From Jejuia sp. UBA6058 (GTDB taxonomy: Bacteria > Bacteroidota > Bacteroidia > Flavobacteriales > Flavobacteriaceae), in contig DIYI01000017.1 in assembly GCA_002428965.1 (NCBI GenBank), forward strand, positions 124,001 to 188,000: a stretch of DNA of 64,000 nucleotides, given 5' to 3'. The notes under the pieces were generated by a model, which saw only the letters and a program-made list of their open reading frames with translations, was not told the DNA's origin and did not search any database. The position numbers were made by a program, and so were the translations under genes. Shown in pieces: positions 1 through 8,639 of this stretch. Position 1 is the first letter of the stretch, and each line of letters starts with the position of its first letter.

Positions 1-768
1 GCCATAAATTTAGGTTTTTCCGCTGGACCTGCAGTTGGGGGTATTATCATAACTTCTATTGGCTACGGTGGATTGTTTTGGATAGATGGGATTACCTGTC
101 TTTTAGCCACAATACTATTGGTATTAGTATTGAATCCTAAAAAATCAAAAGTTTTGGATGTGGTGAAAGTAGAGAACCCCGAACCTGCGCGTAAGGACAA
201 AGCATTTTTAATATTCTTGTGTGCCATGTTTTTGTTTGGATTTATCTTTTTACAGTACTTCTCTACAATGCCGTTGTACTACAGAGATAGACATGTTTTG
301 AGTGAGTTTGAAATTGGATTGCTTCTGGGGATGAATGGGTTCGTCATTTTCCTTTTAGAAATGCCACTCATCAGCTGGCTAGAAAAAAGTGGATTAACGA
401 AAGTATCCTTGATTTTGATAGGAGCCTTTTTGACTGCTTTGAGTTTTTTAGTGTTGAATTTTACAAATTGGACAGGTATTTTGGTTATAGGAATGTTACT
501 CATGACGATTGGTGAAATGATTGCTTTTCCCTTCTCTAACGCTTTTGCATATGATAGAGCAAGTAAAGGCAACCAAGGTGAATATATGGCACTATATACG
601 ATTGCATTCTCATTGTCTCACATATTTAGTCATAAAACAGGAATGGAAATGGTAGCGCGTTTGTACTATGATAATACTTGGTATATCATTACAGGAATAG
701 GCGGTATTTGTGTATTTTTATTGTTCATTTTAAAAGGCTATTTAAGCACTAAAACTAAAAATGCATAA
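1..768 (+). CDS. MFS transporter, 5' end outside the window
   Basis: C-terminal part (255 residues) of a major facilitator superfamily permease. The reading frame is open from base 1, so the gene starts before the window; a TTG at 73 is internal, not a start. Seen: about six to seven hydrophobic segments, with charged cytoplasmic loops (for example KKSKVLDVVKVENPEP near residue 45) after the first segments, as expected for the central loop of a 12-helix MFS protein. The stop TAA is directly followed by the ATG of the next gene, so the two are almost certainly cotranscribed. Substrate cannot be read from sequence; a drug or sugar exporter of the DHA type is a guess only. Confidence 0.85.
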   Translation, partial: AINLGFSAGPAVGGIIITSIGYGGLFWIDGITCLLATILLVLVLNPKKSKVLDVVKVENPEPARKDKAFLIFLCAMFLFGFIFLQYFSTMPLYYRDRHVLSEFEIGLLLGMNGFVIFLLEMPLISWLEKSGLTKVSLILIGAFLTALSFLVLNFTNWTGILVIGMLLMTIGEMIAFPFSNAFAYDRASKGNQGEYMALYTIAFSLSHIFSHKTGMEMVARLYYDNTWYIITGIGGICVFLLFILKGYLSTKTKNA

Positions 769-1737
769 ATGATTGATGTTATTATTATCGGTGGAGGCCC
801 CATTGGAATTGCATGTGCTTTAGAGTGCAAAAAACGAGACTGGAATTATTTAATTTTAGAAAAGGGAGCGTTGACTAACTCCCTTTTCAATTATCCAAAA
901 AATATGACCTTCTTCTCTACTTCAGAAAAGTTAGAGATTGACGGGATTCCTTTTATCAGTAAAAACCCAAAACCTAATCGCGATGAGGCCTTGGAGTACT
1001 ATAGACGTGTAGCAACTTCAAACGAAATCAATATCAACCTTTTTGAGACAGTTGAACAGATTTCAAAAGATGATGGTGTTTTTAAGGTGAAAACCGATAA
1101 AAACACTTACCAATCACAAAAATTGATTTTAGCTACTGGTTTTTATGATATCCCTAATTTGATTGACGTTCCTGGCGAAGATTTACCTAAAGTAACCCAT
1201 TATTATAAAGAGGCACATCCTTATGCAATGCAAGATATTGTGGTGGTTGGTGCCAGTAATTCTTCTGTGGATGCTGCTTTAGAAATATATCGTAAAGGCG
1301 GCAATGTAACGATGATTATTCGTGGTGAAGGTATTGGTAAACGTGTAAAATATTGGGTGCGTCCAGATATTATCAATCGTATTGATGAAGGCAGTATTAA
1401 AGCCTATTTTAATGCAGAAATTATCGAAATTAAGCAAAAGGAATTGACTTTTAAATCGCCTGAAGGCATCAAAACTATTTCTAATGATTTTGTTATTGCT
1501 CTAACGGGTTACAAGCCAAATTTTAAATTACTGAATCAGATCGGTATTGAACAATCAGAAGATGAAAAACGTTTACCAAAGTATAATCCAGAAACTATGG
1601 AAACCAATGTTTCTGGTGTGTATTTGGCTGGTGTTATTTGTGGCGGTATGGAAACCCACAAATGGTTTATAGAAAATAGTCGCATTCATGCAAAACAAAT
1701 AGCAGAACATATCGCTTCAACAGGTGTTAGTTCATGA
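769..1737 (+). CDS. ypdA: YpdA-family FAD/NAD(P)-dependent oxidoreductase (putative bacillithiol disulfide reductase)
   Basis: Flavoprotein of 322 residues. Two dinucleotide-binding motifs are visible: IIGGGPIGIACA at residues 6-17 (FAD) and VVGASNSSVDAA near 162-173 (NADPH), with an ATGFYDIP linker typical of the YpdA branch. There is no CxxC redox pair, which separates it from thioredoxin reductase and fits YpdA, the enzyme that reduces bacillithiol disulfide. Known for the family: low-molecular-weight thiol recycling. Supporting context: bshA, the first bacillithiol synthesis gene, lies at 40911-42047 in the same window. It abuts the MFS gene upstream and overlaps the VOC gene by 4 bases (ATGA), so it is the middle gene of an operon. 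Confidence 0.8.
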   Translation: MIDVIIIGGGPIGIACALECKKRDWNYLILEKGALTNSLFNYPKNMTFFSTSEKLEIDGIPFISKNPKPNRDEALEYYRRVATSNEININLFETVEQISKDDGVFKVKTDKNTYQSQKLILATGFYDIPNLIDVPGEDLPKVTHYYKEAHPYAMQDIVVVGASNSSVDAALEIYRKGGNVTMIIRGEGIGKRVKYWVRPDIINRIDEGSIKAYFNAEIIEIKQKELTFKSPEGIKTISNDFVIALTGYKPNFKLLNQIGIEQSEDEKRLPKYNPETMETNVSGVYLAGVICGGMETHKWFIENSRIHAKQIAEHIASTGVSS

Positions 1738-2111
1738 ATTTAAATCAAGTTACCATACCGTCTCTGGATGTTGAAAAAGCCATTGGGTTTTACAAAATTT
1801 TAGGCTTAAAACTAATCGTCGAAGCATTACCAAAGTATGCGCGTTTTGAATTTACAGATGGCGAGAGCACGTTTTCAATTCATAAAGTTGATGCTTTGTC
1901 TAAAGAAAGTGGTGTTAGTATTTATTTTGAAGACGACGATTTAGATGAATTAGTTGATGTGCTTCAAAAGAAAGGTATTGTATTTGAAAGTATTCCTGAA
2001 GACCAGCCATGGTTATGGCGTGAAGCAAGATTGAAAGATTTAGATGGTAATCAAATCATATTATACAAAGCAGGTAAAAACAGAAAAAATCCGCCTTGGC
2101 GTATTGACTAA
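1734..2111 (+). CDS. VOC-family (glyoxalase/bleomycin-resistance fold) protein
   Basis: Small protein of 125 residues with the beta-alpha-beta-beta-beta layout of the vicinal oxygen chelate superfamily: VTIPSLDVEKAIGFYKILG at the N-terminus, FEFTDGE and FSIHKV in the first module, and a C-terminal RLKDLDGNQIILYK strand pair. A single polypeptide has two half-modules, so it would act as a dimer. Start overlaps the ypdA stop as ATGA, showing translational coupling. Its 3' end overlaps the convergent Lrp gene by 4 bases. The substrate is unknown; glyoxalase, dioxygenase and drug-binding activities all exist in this fold. Confidence 0.8.
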   Translation: MNLNQVTIPSLDVEKAIGFYKILGLKLIVEALPKYARFEFTDGESTFSIHKVDALSKESGVSIYFEDDDLDELVDVLQKKGIVFESIPEDQPWLWREARLKDLDGNQIILYKAGKNRKNPPWRID

Positions 2112-2548
2112 ATTGGAATTATTTCTTTTTGTTTAATTACCCTTGACAAGACTATTTGTGTTTTAGACTCGCCATAAATAATTAAATTATCAATAAAACG
2201 TTCTAAGTGTTTGTTGTCTTTTAAAACTACCTCCATTACAATATTTTCATCGCCTGTAATGCGATAACAATTTACTACTTCATCAAAAGATTTTACCTTA
2301 TTTAAAAATGGTTTTAGTTTACCCATAAAGGCTCTTAAGGTTATAATCGCTTTTAATTGATAGCCAATTTCAAATGGAGATATAAGGGCCTTATAGCCTT
2401 CAATTATACCCATATCCTCCATTTTTTTTATGCGTTCAGATACGGCAGGGGAACTTATACCAACTTGTCTACCGATTTCGGCATTTGATTGTCTAGCATT
2501 TTCTTGTAAACACTTCAGAATCTTCTCATTAAGGTTGTCTATTTGCAT
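2108..2548 (-). CDS. Lrp/AsnC-family transcriptional regulator
   Basis: 146 residues: N-terminal winged HTH (residues 4-60; LNEKILKCLQENARQSNAEI then GISSPAVSERIKKMEDMGII) and a C-terminal RAM/ligand-binding domain (residues 65-143; YRITGDENIVMEVVLKD). Length is normal for the family. Known role: feast/famine regulators that bind amino acids as octamers and wrap DNA. The ligand is not predictable. It is convergent with the ypdA-VOC operon and divergent from the gene at 2633; the intergenic space contains a 17-bp dyad (2601-2617) of the right size for an Lrp site, so autoregulation is likely. Confidence 0.93.
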   Translation of the reverse strand: MQIDNLNEKILKCLQENARQSNAEIGRQVGISSPAVSERIKKMEDMGIIEGYKALISPFEIGYQLKAIITLRAFMGKLKPFLNKVKSFDEVVNCYRITGDENIVMEVVLKDNKHLERFIDNLIIYGESKTQIVLSRVIKQKEIIPI

Positions 2549-2600
2549 TTAAAGAAATTTTAATGATAAAAGATTAATATTAAAGCAAAAATACAATTTT

Positions 2601-2617
2601 ACTTTAAATATTAAAGT
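2601..2617. promoter_or_regulatory. 17-bp dyad, candidate Lrp/AsnC operator
   Basis: ACTTTAA-ATA-TTAAAGT is a perfect 7-bp inverted repeat with a 3-bp spacer, between the Lrp-type gene (start 2548, minus) and the gene starting at 2633 (plus). Size and AT-rich centre fit the loose 15-bp Lrp dyad. The operator role is inference from position. Confidence 0.45.
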
Positions 2618-2632
2618 TGAATCTCGATTCTT

Positions 2633-3067
2633 GTGACTAATTTTGGGTTAGTTGCTAATGAAATTAAAAAAGAGATGCATAATACCCCACTAAATCTATC
2701 GGAATTACCGATTTATCAAAAAGCCATTGAGATTTTTGCATTGTCTCAAAGTATTTCATCTTATATGAATGAAGACTTATCTGCGCTTAAAGCAGATGGT
2801 TCAGAGGACACAAACATTTATTTTTCTGGAGATATAGTTCAACAATCGGTATCATTAGCACCTGAAATTGCGAATGCAGAACGTGAAAGGTACTCAGATA
2901 GAAAGCATAGACATGTAGCTTCACTTCGTCGTCTTACCAATATGCTTTATAAGAATTCCTATCGTTTAGAGAAAAGTAATAGTAATGGGAGAGACTTCCT
3001 TCCAATTTTACGTCGTGAATTAAAGAAATTTAAAAAGTTACAACATAACTGGATGTTGACACTCTAG
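2633..3067 (+). CDS. Hypothetical helical protein (possible four-helix bundle)
   Basis: 144 residues, predicted mostly alpha-helical: LPIYQKAIEIFALSQSI near residue 24 resembles the first helix of four-helix-bundle proteins of the 23S intervening-sequence type, and a Lys/Arg-rich C-terminal half follows (RRELKKFKKL). The reading frame is closed by TGA at 2618, so the start is GTG at 2633 or ATG at 2675 (residue 15). No signal peptide. Its stop overlaps the end of the convergent lipoprotein gene by 4 bases. Function unknown; placement next to an Lrp-type regulator suggests it may be a target of it. Confidence 0.6.
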   Translation: MTNFGLVANEIKKEMHNTPLNLSELPIYQKAIEIFALSQSISSYMNEDLSALKADGSEDTNIYFSGDIVQQSVSLAPEIANAERERYSDRKHRHVASLRRLTNMLYKNSYRLEKSNSNGRDFLPILRRELKKFKKLQHNWMLTL

Positions 3068-3504
3068 TTTATCTTTTCAAATTTCTGTCCACAAGGTTCT
3101 ATACATAGATACCATAAAATCAAACTACCATCTACCGGCAAATCGAAATAGACTTTCGCTGAACGAGAGTTACATGTATTTGGTAATATCTCTCCATCAT
3201 TTTGGGCGTCTGAATCTGTAATAAAAGAGTACGTTCCTGACTCTTTAGCTCCTATATCATTAGACATGTAACATAACACGCCATTTATTTCTACCGTACC
3301 ATCACTTAGGAATTCAATAACTCTTTCACTTGATATGGGTCGAAAAGTGCCGCTTCCATCACCAGGATCTGATAGTTGTTCTATTAATTTCCATTTTCCT
3401 AAAAGCTGTATCTCGCCTGAAGGCTTACTTTCATCTGAAGAACATGACTGATTGAGAAGAATTAACCCGAAAACAAGTAGCATTTTTAAGCAACTATTAT
3501 TCAT
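3064..3504 (-). CDS. Lipocalin-like lipoprotein, function unknown
   Basis: 146 residues from the ATG at 3504. This start is preferred to ATGs at 3558/3552 because it places a lipoprotein signal directly at the N-terminus (MNNSCLKMLLVFGLILLNQSC, lipobox Cys near residue 21) and lies one base after the upstream gene's stop. The mature part has the LLGKWKLIEQ opening and following beta strands seen in lipocalin-like/DUF4923-type Bacteroidota lipoproteins, with four more Cys that could form disulfides. Probably outer-membrane anchored. It forms a two-gene operon with the lipoprotein at 3506-4006. Confidence 0.65.
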   Translation of the reverse strand: MNNSCLKMLLVFGLILLNQSCSSDESKPSGEIQLLGKWKLIEQLSDPGDGSGTFRPISSERVIEFLSDGTVEINGVLCYMSNDIGAKESGTYSFITDSDAQNDGEILPNTCNSRSAKVYFDLPVDGSLILWYLCIEPCGQKFEKIN

Positions 3505-3505
3505 C

Positions 3506-4006
3506 TTACTGAGATTTAAGTTTAAAAATGGTATTGATAGTCCTTTTTTCATCGCCATAAAATGTCACATCTATATTAATATCCCAAGTATCATCAGATA
3601 GTTTTTCTCCTTCTATACTTCCATAAGGATCAACATTTTTTTCTTCATCATTACCAAAACCACAAAAGCATGCTTTTGAAAGAACAGCATTTGCCTCTAC
3701 CAAATCATTATCTATTAATGAAAAAATTTGCAACTCTGGAGAAATCTGAAAACGAATGTATTCAACGTATTCGTCGTCTGCAATGTCATCATCCTGTGCC
3801 TGTTCAAAACGATAAATAAAAACAGTATTTGAGCCTTCTGAAATAAGCCCATACTTCATATATGAACCGTCTAACTGATTAATTTCTAATTTACTGTTTT
3901 CAACAAATTCATAACTGTAAGTGTCTTTACTTTTAGATTCAAAAATGGAGCAAGACTGCAATAAAAGGTAAGGTATAACTAGAAAATAAATAGGCTTTTT
4001 GAACAT
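3506..4006 (-). CDS. Hypothetical lipoprotein
   Basis: 166 residues with a type II signal peptide (IPYLLLQSC, lipidated Cys about residue 19). The rest is soluble and acidic (QAQDDDIADDEYVEY near residues 70-84). I do not recognise a family. First gene of a two-gene operon with the lipocalin-like protein one base downstream; both products are probably exported together to the outer membrane. A stem-loop directly abuts its start codon (4007-4042). Confidence 0.6.
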   Translation of the reverse strand: MFKKPIYFLVIPYLLLQSCSIFESKSKDTYSYEFVENSKLEINQLDGSYMKYGLISEGSNTVFIYRFEQAQDDDIADDEYVEYIRFQISPELQIFSLIDNDLVEANAVLSKACFCGFGNDEEKNVDPYGSIEGEKLSDDTWDINIDVTFYGDEKRTINTIFKLKSQ

Positions 4007-4042
4007 GGATGACAGGTTTCTTGGTAGATACAGAAATCATCC
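4007..4042 (-). promoter_or_regulatory. Stem-loop abutting a start codon
   Basis: GGATGA at 4007-4012 pairs with TCATCC at 4037-4042, and TTTCT (4017-4021) with AGAAA (4032-4036), leaving a 4-base bulge and a 10-base loop. There is no run of T behind it, so it is not a plain terminator. It fills the gap between icmF (ends 4061) and the lipoprotein start (4006) on the same strand. It could affect translation of the lipoprotein or protect the icmF mRNA end. Confidence 0.35.
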
Positions 4043-4060
4043 AAGGGTTGCGTAAAAAAC

Positions 4061-7000
4061 TTACATATTTCTACGATACTGCCCTCCTACTTCAAACAAC
4101 GCTTTTGTAATTTGGCCTAAAGAACATACTTTACAGACTTCCATCAAAGCTTCAAAGATATTTTCATTATTAATTGCGGTTTGCTGCAATTCTTTTAGTA
4201 TCTCAGATGTTTCATTCGCTTTATGTAAACTCTCCAAAGTTGTAATTTGAAATTGTTTTTCTTCTTCTGTGGCGCGAATTACTTCCGCAGGTAAAATGGT
4301 TGGAGAGCCTTTACTGCTTAAAAATGTATTTACCCCAATTATTGGGAACTTTCCATTATGCTTCAAAGTTTCATAGTACAAACTTTCTTCTTGAATTTTA
4401 CTACGTTGATACATAGTTTCCATAGCGCCTAAAACACCACCTCGTTCGGTAATTCTATCAAATTCAACTAATACTGCTTCTTCCACTAAATCTGTCAATT
4501 CTTCAATAATGAACGCACCTTGTATTGGGTTTTCATTTTTAGCTAATCCTAACTCTTTATTAATGATTAATTGAATTGCCATGGCGCGACGTACAGATTC
4601 CTCTGTTGGGGTAGTAATGGCTTCATCATAAGCATTAGTATGAAGCGAATTACAATTATCATAAATCGCGTAAAGTGCTTGAAGTGTTGTTCTAATATCG
4701 TTAAAATCAATCTCTTGAGCATGCAAACTTCTCCCAGATGTTTGAATATGATATTTCAACATCTGAGCTCTTGGATTTGCTCCATATTTTTCTTTCATGG
4801 CTTTTGCCCAAATTCGGCGCGCAACACGCCCAATTACAGCATACTCAGGATCGATTCCATTTGAAAAGAAAAACGAAAGGTTTGGACCGAATTGATTGAT
4901 ATCCATACCACGGCTCAAATAATACTCTACATAGGTTAATCCATTGGAAAGTGTTAGTGCTAATTGCGTAATAGGGTTCGCCCCAGCTTCTGCAATATGA
5001 TATCCTGAAATGGAAACAGAATAAAAATTTCGAATATTATTTTCGATAAAATATTCTTGAACATCCCCCATCAATCGTAATGCAAATTCAGTAGAAAAAA
5101 TACAAGTGTTTTGCGCTTGGTCTTCCTTTAAAATATCAGCCTGAACTGTTCCACGAACTTGGGAAATGGTCTTTTTCTTAATTTCTGAATACACTTCTTT
5201 AGACAGAACTTGATCACCTGTTACTCCTAATAGCATTAACCCTAAACCATCATTACCATTCGGTAATTCTCCATTGTATTTTGGACGCTCTTTACCTTTA
5301 TAAAGTGTTTCAATTTTAGCTTCTACTTCAGCTTCTAGATTGTTATCCTTAATGTAAATTTCACACTGTTGGTCAATCGCAGCATTCATAAAAAAGCCTA
5401 AAAGCATCGGTGCTGGTCCATTAATTGTCATACTAACAGATGTCATAGGGTCTGCCAAATTGAAACCTGAATACAACTTCTTAGCATCATCTAAACAACA
5501 AATAGAAACACCAGCATTACCAATTTTCCCATAAATATCAGGGCGATAATCAGGATCGTTTCCATAAAGCGTTACACTATCAAAAGCTGTTGATAAACGT
5601 TTTGCAGGCATACCTTCACTAACATAATGAAAGCGTTTGTTAGTGCGCTCTGGTCCACCCTCTCCTGCGAACATTCTTGCAGGATCCTCACCTGTTCTCT
5701 TGAATGGGTATAATCCTGCGGTATAGGGAAATTCACCAGGTACATTTTCTTGTAGATTCCATCTCAAGAGGTCTCCCCAAGCTTGATATTTTGGCAATGC
5801 TACTTTCGGTATTTGAGTGTGAGATAATGATTCAGTATGCGTATCAATCTTAATCTCTTTACCACGTACTTCATAGGAATATATCGGATTTTTATAACGG
5901 TTTACTTTTTCTTCCCAACCTAAAATGATTTCCCAATAATAGGGGTTTAAGTTCATTTTTACTTTGTCAAATTCCTTTAACAATAATTCAACAAACTCCT
6001 TCTTGTCGTTTTGAACTTGTTTAAGAATAGCTTCTGAATTTAAACCCAATTTAGTAAGATACGATTCCTCTCTCGAATCAGAAATTTCTGCTACTGAAGA
6101 AATCGTATGGAATATCCCAAAAAGTGTTTGAGCTATATTAGATTGTTCCAGGGCATTTTTATCATAAGCACGATTTGACTCTGCAATTTCAGATAAGTAG
6201 CGTGTTCTTGATGGCGGAATTACAAATATCTTTTCACTAATGTCGTTGGAAGCAGTAAAAGATGATTTTAAATCTGCATTAGCCTTTTCAACTAAGACAT
6301 CCATTACAGCCTTGTACAGTCTATTCATTCCAGGATCATTAAATTGAGATGCTATGGTGCCATAGACAGGTAATTCTTCTTGAGGCGTGTCCCATAAATT
6401 GTTATTACGCATATACTGCTTTTTTACATCGCGCAAAGCATCTTTAGCACCTCTCTTGTCGAATTTATTGATGGCAACTAAATCCGCAAAGTCCAACATA
6501 TCGATTTTTTCCAACTGAGTTGCCGCACCAAACTCTGGTGTCATTACATACAATGATACATCAGAGTGTTCAATAATTTCAGTATCGCTCTGTCCTATTC
6601 CGGAAGTTTCTAGAATTATTAAATCGTATTCTGCGGCTTTTAGAACTTCTACAGCTTCATTAACATGAGCGGATAATGCTAAGTTTGACTGACGTGTAGC
6701 CAAACTTCGCATATAAACTCTCGTATTATTAATAGAATTCATTCGGATTCTATCACCCAATAAAGCGCCACCAGTTTTTCGTTTAGAGGGATCTACCGAA
6801 ATGATTCCAACAGTTTTATCAGGAAAGTCAATTAAAAACCGACGTACTAATTCATCCACTAAACTTGATTTGCCAGCACCACCAGTTCCTGTAATTCCCA
6901 AAACCGGAATTTTAGAATCTTTATTTTTAAGATGTATTTTTTCTAAAATCTCAACAGCAACTTCTGGAAAATTCTCTGCAGAAGAAATTACTCTTGCGAT

Positions 7001-7495
7001 ATCCTTTGGGTTCTTATTTTTCAGATTTTCAACTTCTATATCCAGAGAATCACCAATAGCAAAATCTGATTGCTCTACTAAATCATTAATCATTCCTTGA
7101 AGCCCCATCTCCCTTCCATCATCTGGCGAATATATTCTGGCTATACCATAATCCATCAACTCCTTAATTTCAGAAGGCAAAATAACACCGCCGCCACCGC
7201 CAAATATTTTGATATGTCCCGCTCCTTTCTCTTTTAATAAATCGAACATGTATTTGAAGTACTCGTTATGCCCACCTTGATAAGACGTCATACAAATAGC
7301 ATTTACATCTTCTTGAATGGCCGTATTCACAACTTCTTCAACGCTTCTATCATGCCCTAAATGTATCACCTCCACACCAGTCGCTTGAATAATGCGGCGC
7401 ATTATGTTTATAGATGCATCATGTCCATCAAAAAGTGAAGCTGCGGTAACGACTCTAATTTTATGCTTAGACTTATAGGGCTTATGTTGATTCAT
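4061..7495 (-). CDS. icmF: Fused isobutyryl-CoA mutase with G-protein chaperone (IcmF)
   Basis: 1144 residues in the IcmF order: adenosylcobalamin-binding domain (1-140, DGHDAS at 23-28 with His25 as lower cobalt ligand), MeaI/ArgK-type GTPase (195-420, P-loop G200-S210), and mutase large domain (510-1144). Where methylmalonyl-CoA mutase has Tyr89 and Arg207, this protein has Phe609 (in RMFAGEG) and Gln795 (in AQNTCIF); the catalytic His of SGYH is His833. Phe and Gln are the residues known for isobutyryl-CoA mutase, so isobutyryl-CoA/n-butyryl-CoA interconversion is more likely than methylmalonyl-CoA. Cytoplasmic, B12-dependent; probable role in branched-chain acid or fatty acid use. Divergent from purU with 142 bases between. 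Confidence 0.93.
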   Translation of the reverse strand: MNQHKPYKSKHKIRVVTAASLFDGHDASINIMRRIIQATGVEVIHLGHDRSVEEVVNTAIQEDVNAICMTSYQGGHNEYFKYMFDLLKEKGAGHIKIFGGGGGVILPSEIKELMDYGIARIYSPDDGREMGLQGMINDLVEQSDFAIGDSLDIEVENLKNKNPKDIARVISSAENFPEVAVEILEKIHLKNKDSKIPVLGITGTGGAGKSSLVDELVRRFLIDFPDKTVGIISVDPSKRKTGGALLGDRIRMNSINNTRVYMRSLATRQSNLALSAHVNEAVEVLKAAEYDLIILETSGIGQSDTEIIEHSDVSLYVMTPEFGAATQLEKIDMLDFADLVAINKFDKRGAKDALRDVKKQYMRNNNLWDTPQEELPVYGTIASQFNDPGMNRLYKAVMDVLVEKANADLKSSFTASNDISEKIFVIPPSRTRYLSEIAESNRAYDKNALEQSNIAQTLFGIFHTISSVAEISDSREESYLTKLGLNSEAILKQVQNDKKEFVELLLKEFDKVKMNLNPYYWEIILGWEEKVNRYKNPIYSYEVRGKEIKIDTHTESLSHTQIPKVALPKYQAWGDLLRWNLQENVPGEFPYTAGLYPFKRTGEDPARMFAGEGGPERTNKRFHYVSEGMPAKRLSTAFDSVTLYGNDPDYRPDIYGKIGNAGVSICCLDDAKKLYSGFNLADPMTSVSMTINGPAPMLLGFFMNAAIDQQCEIYIKDNNLEAEVEAKIETLYKGKERPKYNGELPNGNDGLGLMLLGVTGDQVLSKEVYSEIKKKTISQVRGTVQADILKEDQAQNTCIFSTEFALRLMGDVQEYFIENNIRNFYSVSISGYHIAEAGANPITQLALTLSNGLTYVEYYLSRGMDINQFGPNLSFFFSNGIDPEYAVIGRVARRIWAKAMKEKYGANPRAQMLKYHIQTSGRSLHAQEIDFNDIRTTLQALYAIYDNCNSLHTNAYDEAITTPTEESVRRAMAIQLIINKELGLAKNENPIQGAFIIEELTDLVEEAVLVEFDRITERGGVLGAMETMYQRSKIQEESLYYETLKHNGKFPIIGVNTFLSSKGSPTILPAEVIRATEEEKQFQITTLESLHKANETSEILKELQQTAINNENIFEALMEVCKVCSLGQITKALFEVGGQYRRNM

Positions 7496-7637
7496 TATTG
7501 AAAAATAATTAGTTTATCGGATGCAATTTACGAATAATTCAAAAAAATATTTGATTTTTGATTTATTTTGCAAATTTTATAAGATAAATTACCTCAAGAC
7601 TGTTTTTATTTATTTTTGATGCGCTAAAGTTTATAGA

Positions 7638-8492
7638 ATGAACAAGATTACAATATTAATTCACTGTGAAGACCAAACAGGCATTATTGCGGATACCACG
7701 AATTTTATTGCAGGTAAAGGAGGCAATATTGTTTACATAGACCAGTATGTTGATCGTGAGAAGAACAGGTTCTTTATGCGATTAGAAAGTGAATTTGAAT
7801 CTAATAGTTTTGAAACGGAAATTTTTAAAGCATGTTTCAAATCGGACTTAGCAGATAAATTTCAAATGAAATGGCGCATCTATTCTTCTGAGAAAAAACC
7901 TAAAATGGCATTATTTATTTCTAAATATGACCATTGCCTATATGATCTATTAGGACGATATAACTCTGGGGAATTGAATTTAGAAATTCCATTCATAATC
8001 AGTAACCATCTCGATTTAAAACCTATTGCCGATAGCTTTAAAATTCCTTTTCATCATATTCCGGTTACTAAAGATACCAAGAGCGAAGCCGAAGATAAGC
8101 AGTTAAAACTTTTGGAAGAACATAACATTGATTTCATTGTTTTAGCAAGATATATGCAAATTGTATCCAGTAAACTTATAAATCGATATCCTAACAAAAT
8201 TATTAATATACATCACTCTTTCTTACCCGCTTTTGTTGGAGCAAAGCCTTATCATTCCGCATATAAACGAGGTGTGAAAATTATTGGAGCAACAAGTCAT
8301 TATGTTACTGAAGAGTTGGACGCTGGCCCAATTATTGAACAAGATGTAACAAGAGTTTCGCATGCACATGCTATTTCCGATTTAATATCGAAAGGACGTG
8401 ACCTAGAAAAAATCGTTTTAGCTACCGCAGTGAAGTTGCATGCTGACAGAAAAGTAATGGTTTACAATAATAAAACTGTTATTTTTACTTGA
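7638..8492 (+). CDS. purU: Formyltetrahydrofolate deformylase
   Basis: 284 residues, normal for PurU. N-terminal ACT domain (residues 5-85; HCEDQTGIIADTTNFI) and C-terminal formyltransferase-fold hydrolase (90-284). Catalytic residues are visible as Asn190 and His192 in INIHHSFLP and Asp228 in LDAGPI, the triad of the 10-formyl-THF enzymes. It releases formate from 10-formyl-THF, balancing the one-carbon pool and providing formate for purine synthesis by PurT. Single-gene unit; a TATTTTTG box at 7611-7618 is a candidate -7 element 20 bases before the ATG, but I see no convincing -33 element. Confidence 0.95.
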   Translation: MNKITILIHCEDQTGIIADTTNFIAGKGGNIVYIDQYVDREKNRFFMRLESEFESNSFETEIFKACFKSDLADKFQMKWRIYSSEKKPKMALFISKYDHCLYDLLGRYNSGELNLEIPFIISNHLDLKPIADSFKIPFHHIPVTKDTKSEAEDKQLKLLEEHNIDFIVLARYMQIVSSKLINRYPNKIINIHHSFLPAFVGAKPYHSAYKRGVKIIGATSHYVTEELDAGPIIEQDVTRVSHAHAISDLISKGRDLEKIVLATAVKLHADRKVMVYNNKTVIFT

Positions 8493-8538
8493 TTTTATAA
8501 TTATCTGATTTTTAACGCTTTATAATAATAAAAAGTTA

Positions 8539-8603
8539 ACATTTGTTAATATTTTATTATTCATATTGTGACTTAACGGATGTGTTAGTGTCTTAACAAA
8601 TGT
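8539..8603. promoter_or_regulatory. Distant 11-bp inverted repeat upstream of the OmpA-like gene
   Basis: ACATTTGTTAA at 8539-8549 is exactly repeated in reverse complement at 8593-8603, 43 bases apart, in the 147-base leader of the OmpA-like gene. Further TTAAC/GTTAA half-sites (8573 and 8613-8624) give the leader a periodic look. Either a pair of operator half-sites or a long-range RNA fold; no known motif recognised. Confidence 0.4.
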
Positions 8604-8639
8604 ATATAACATTAACCGTTAACTAATTTCTTAATTTTT

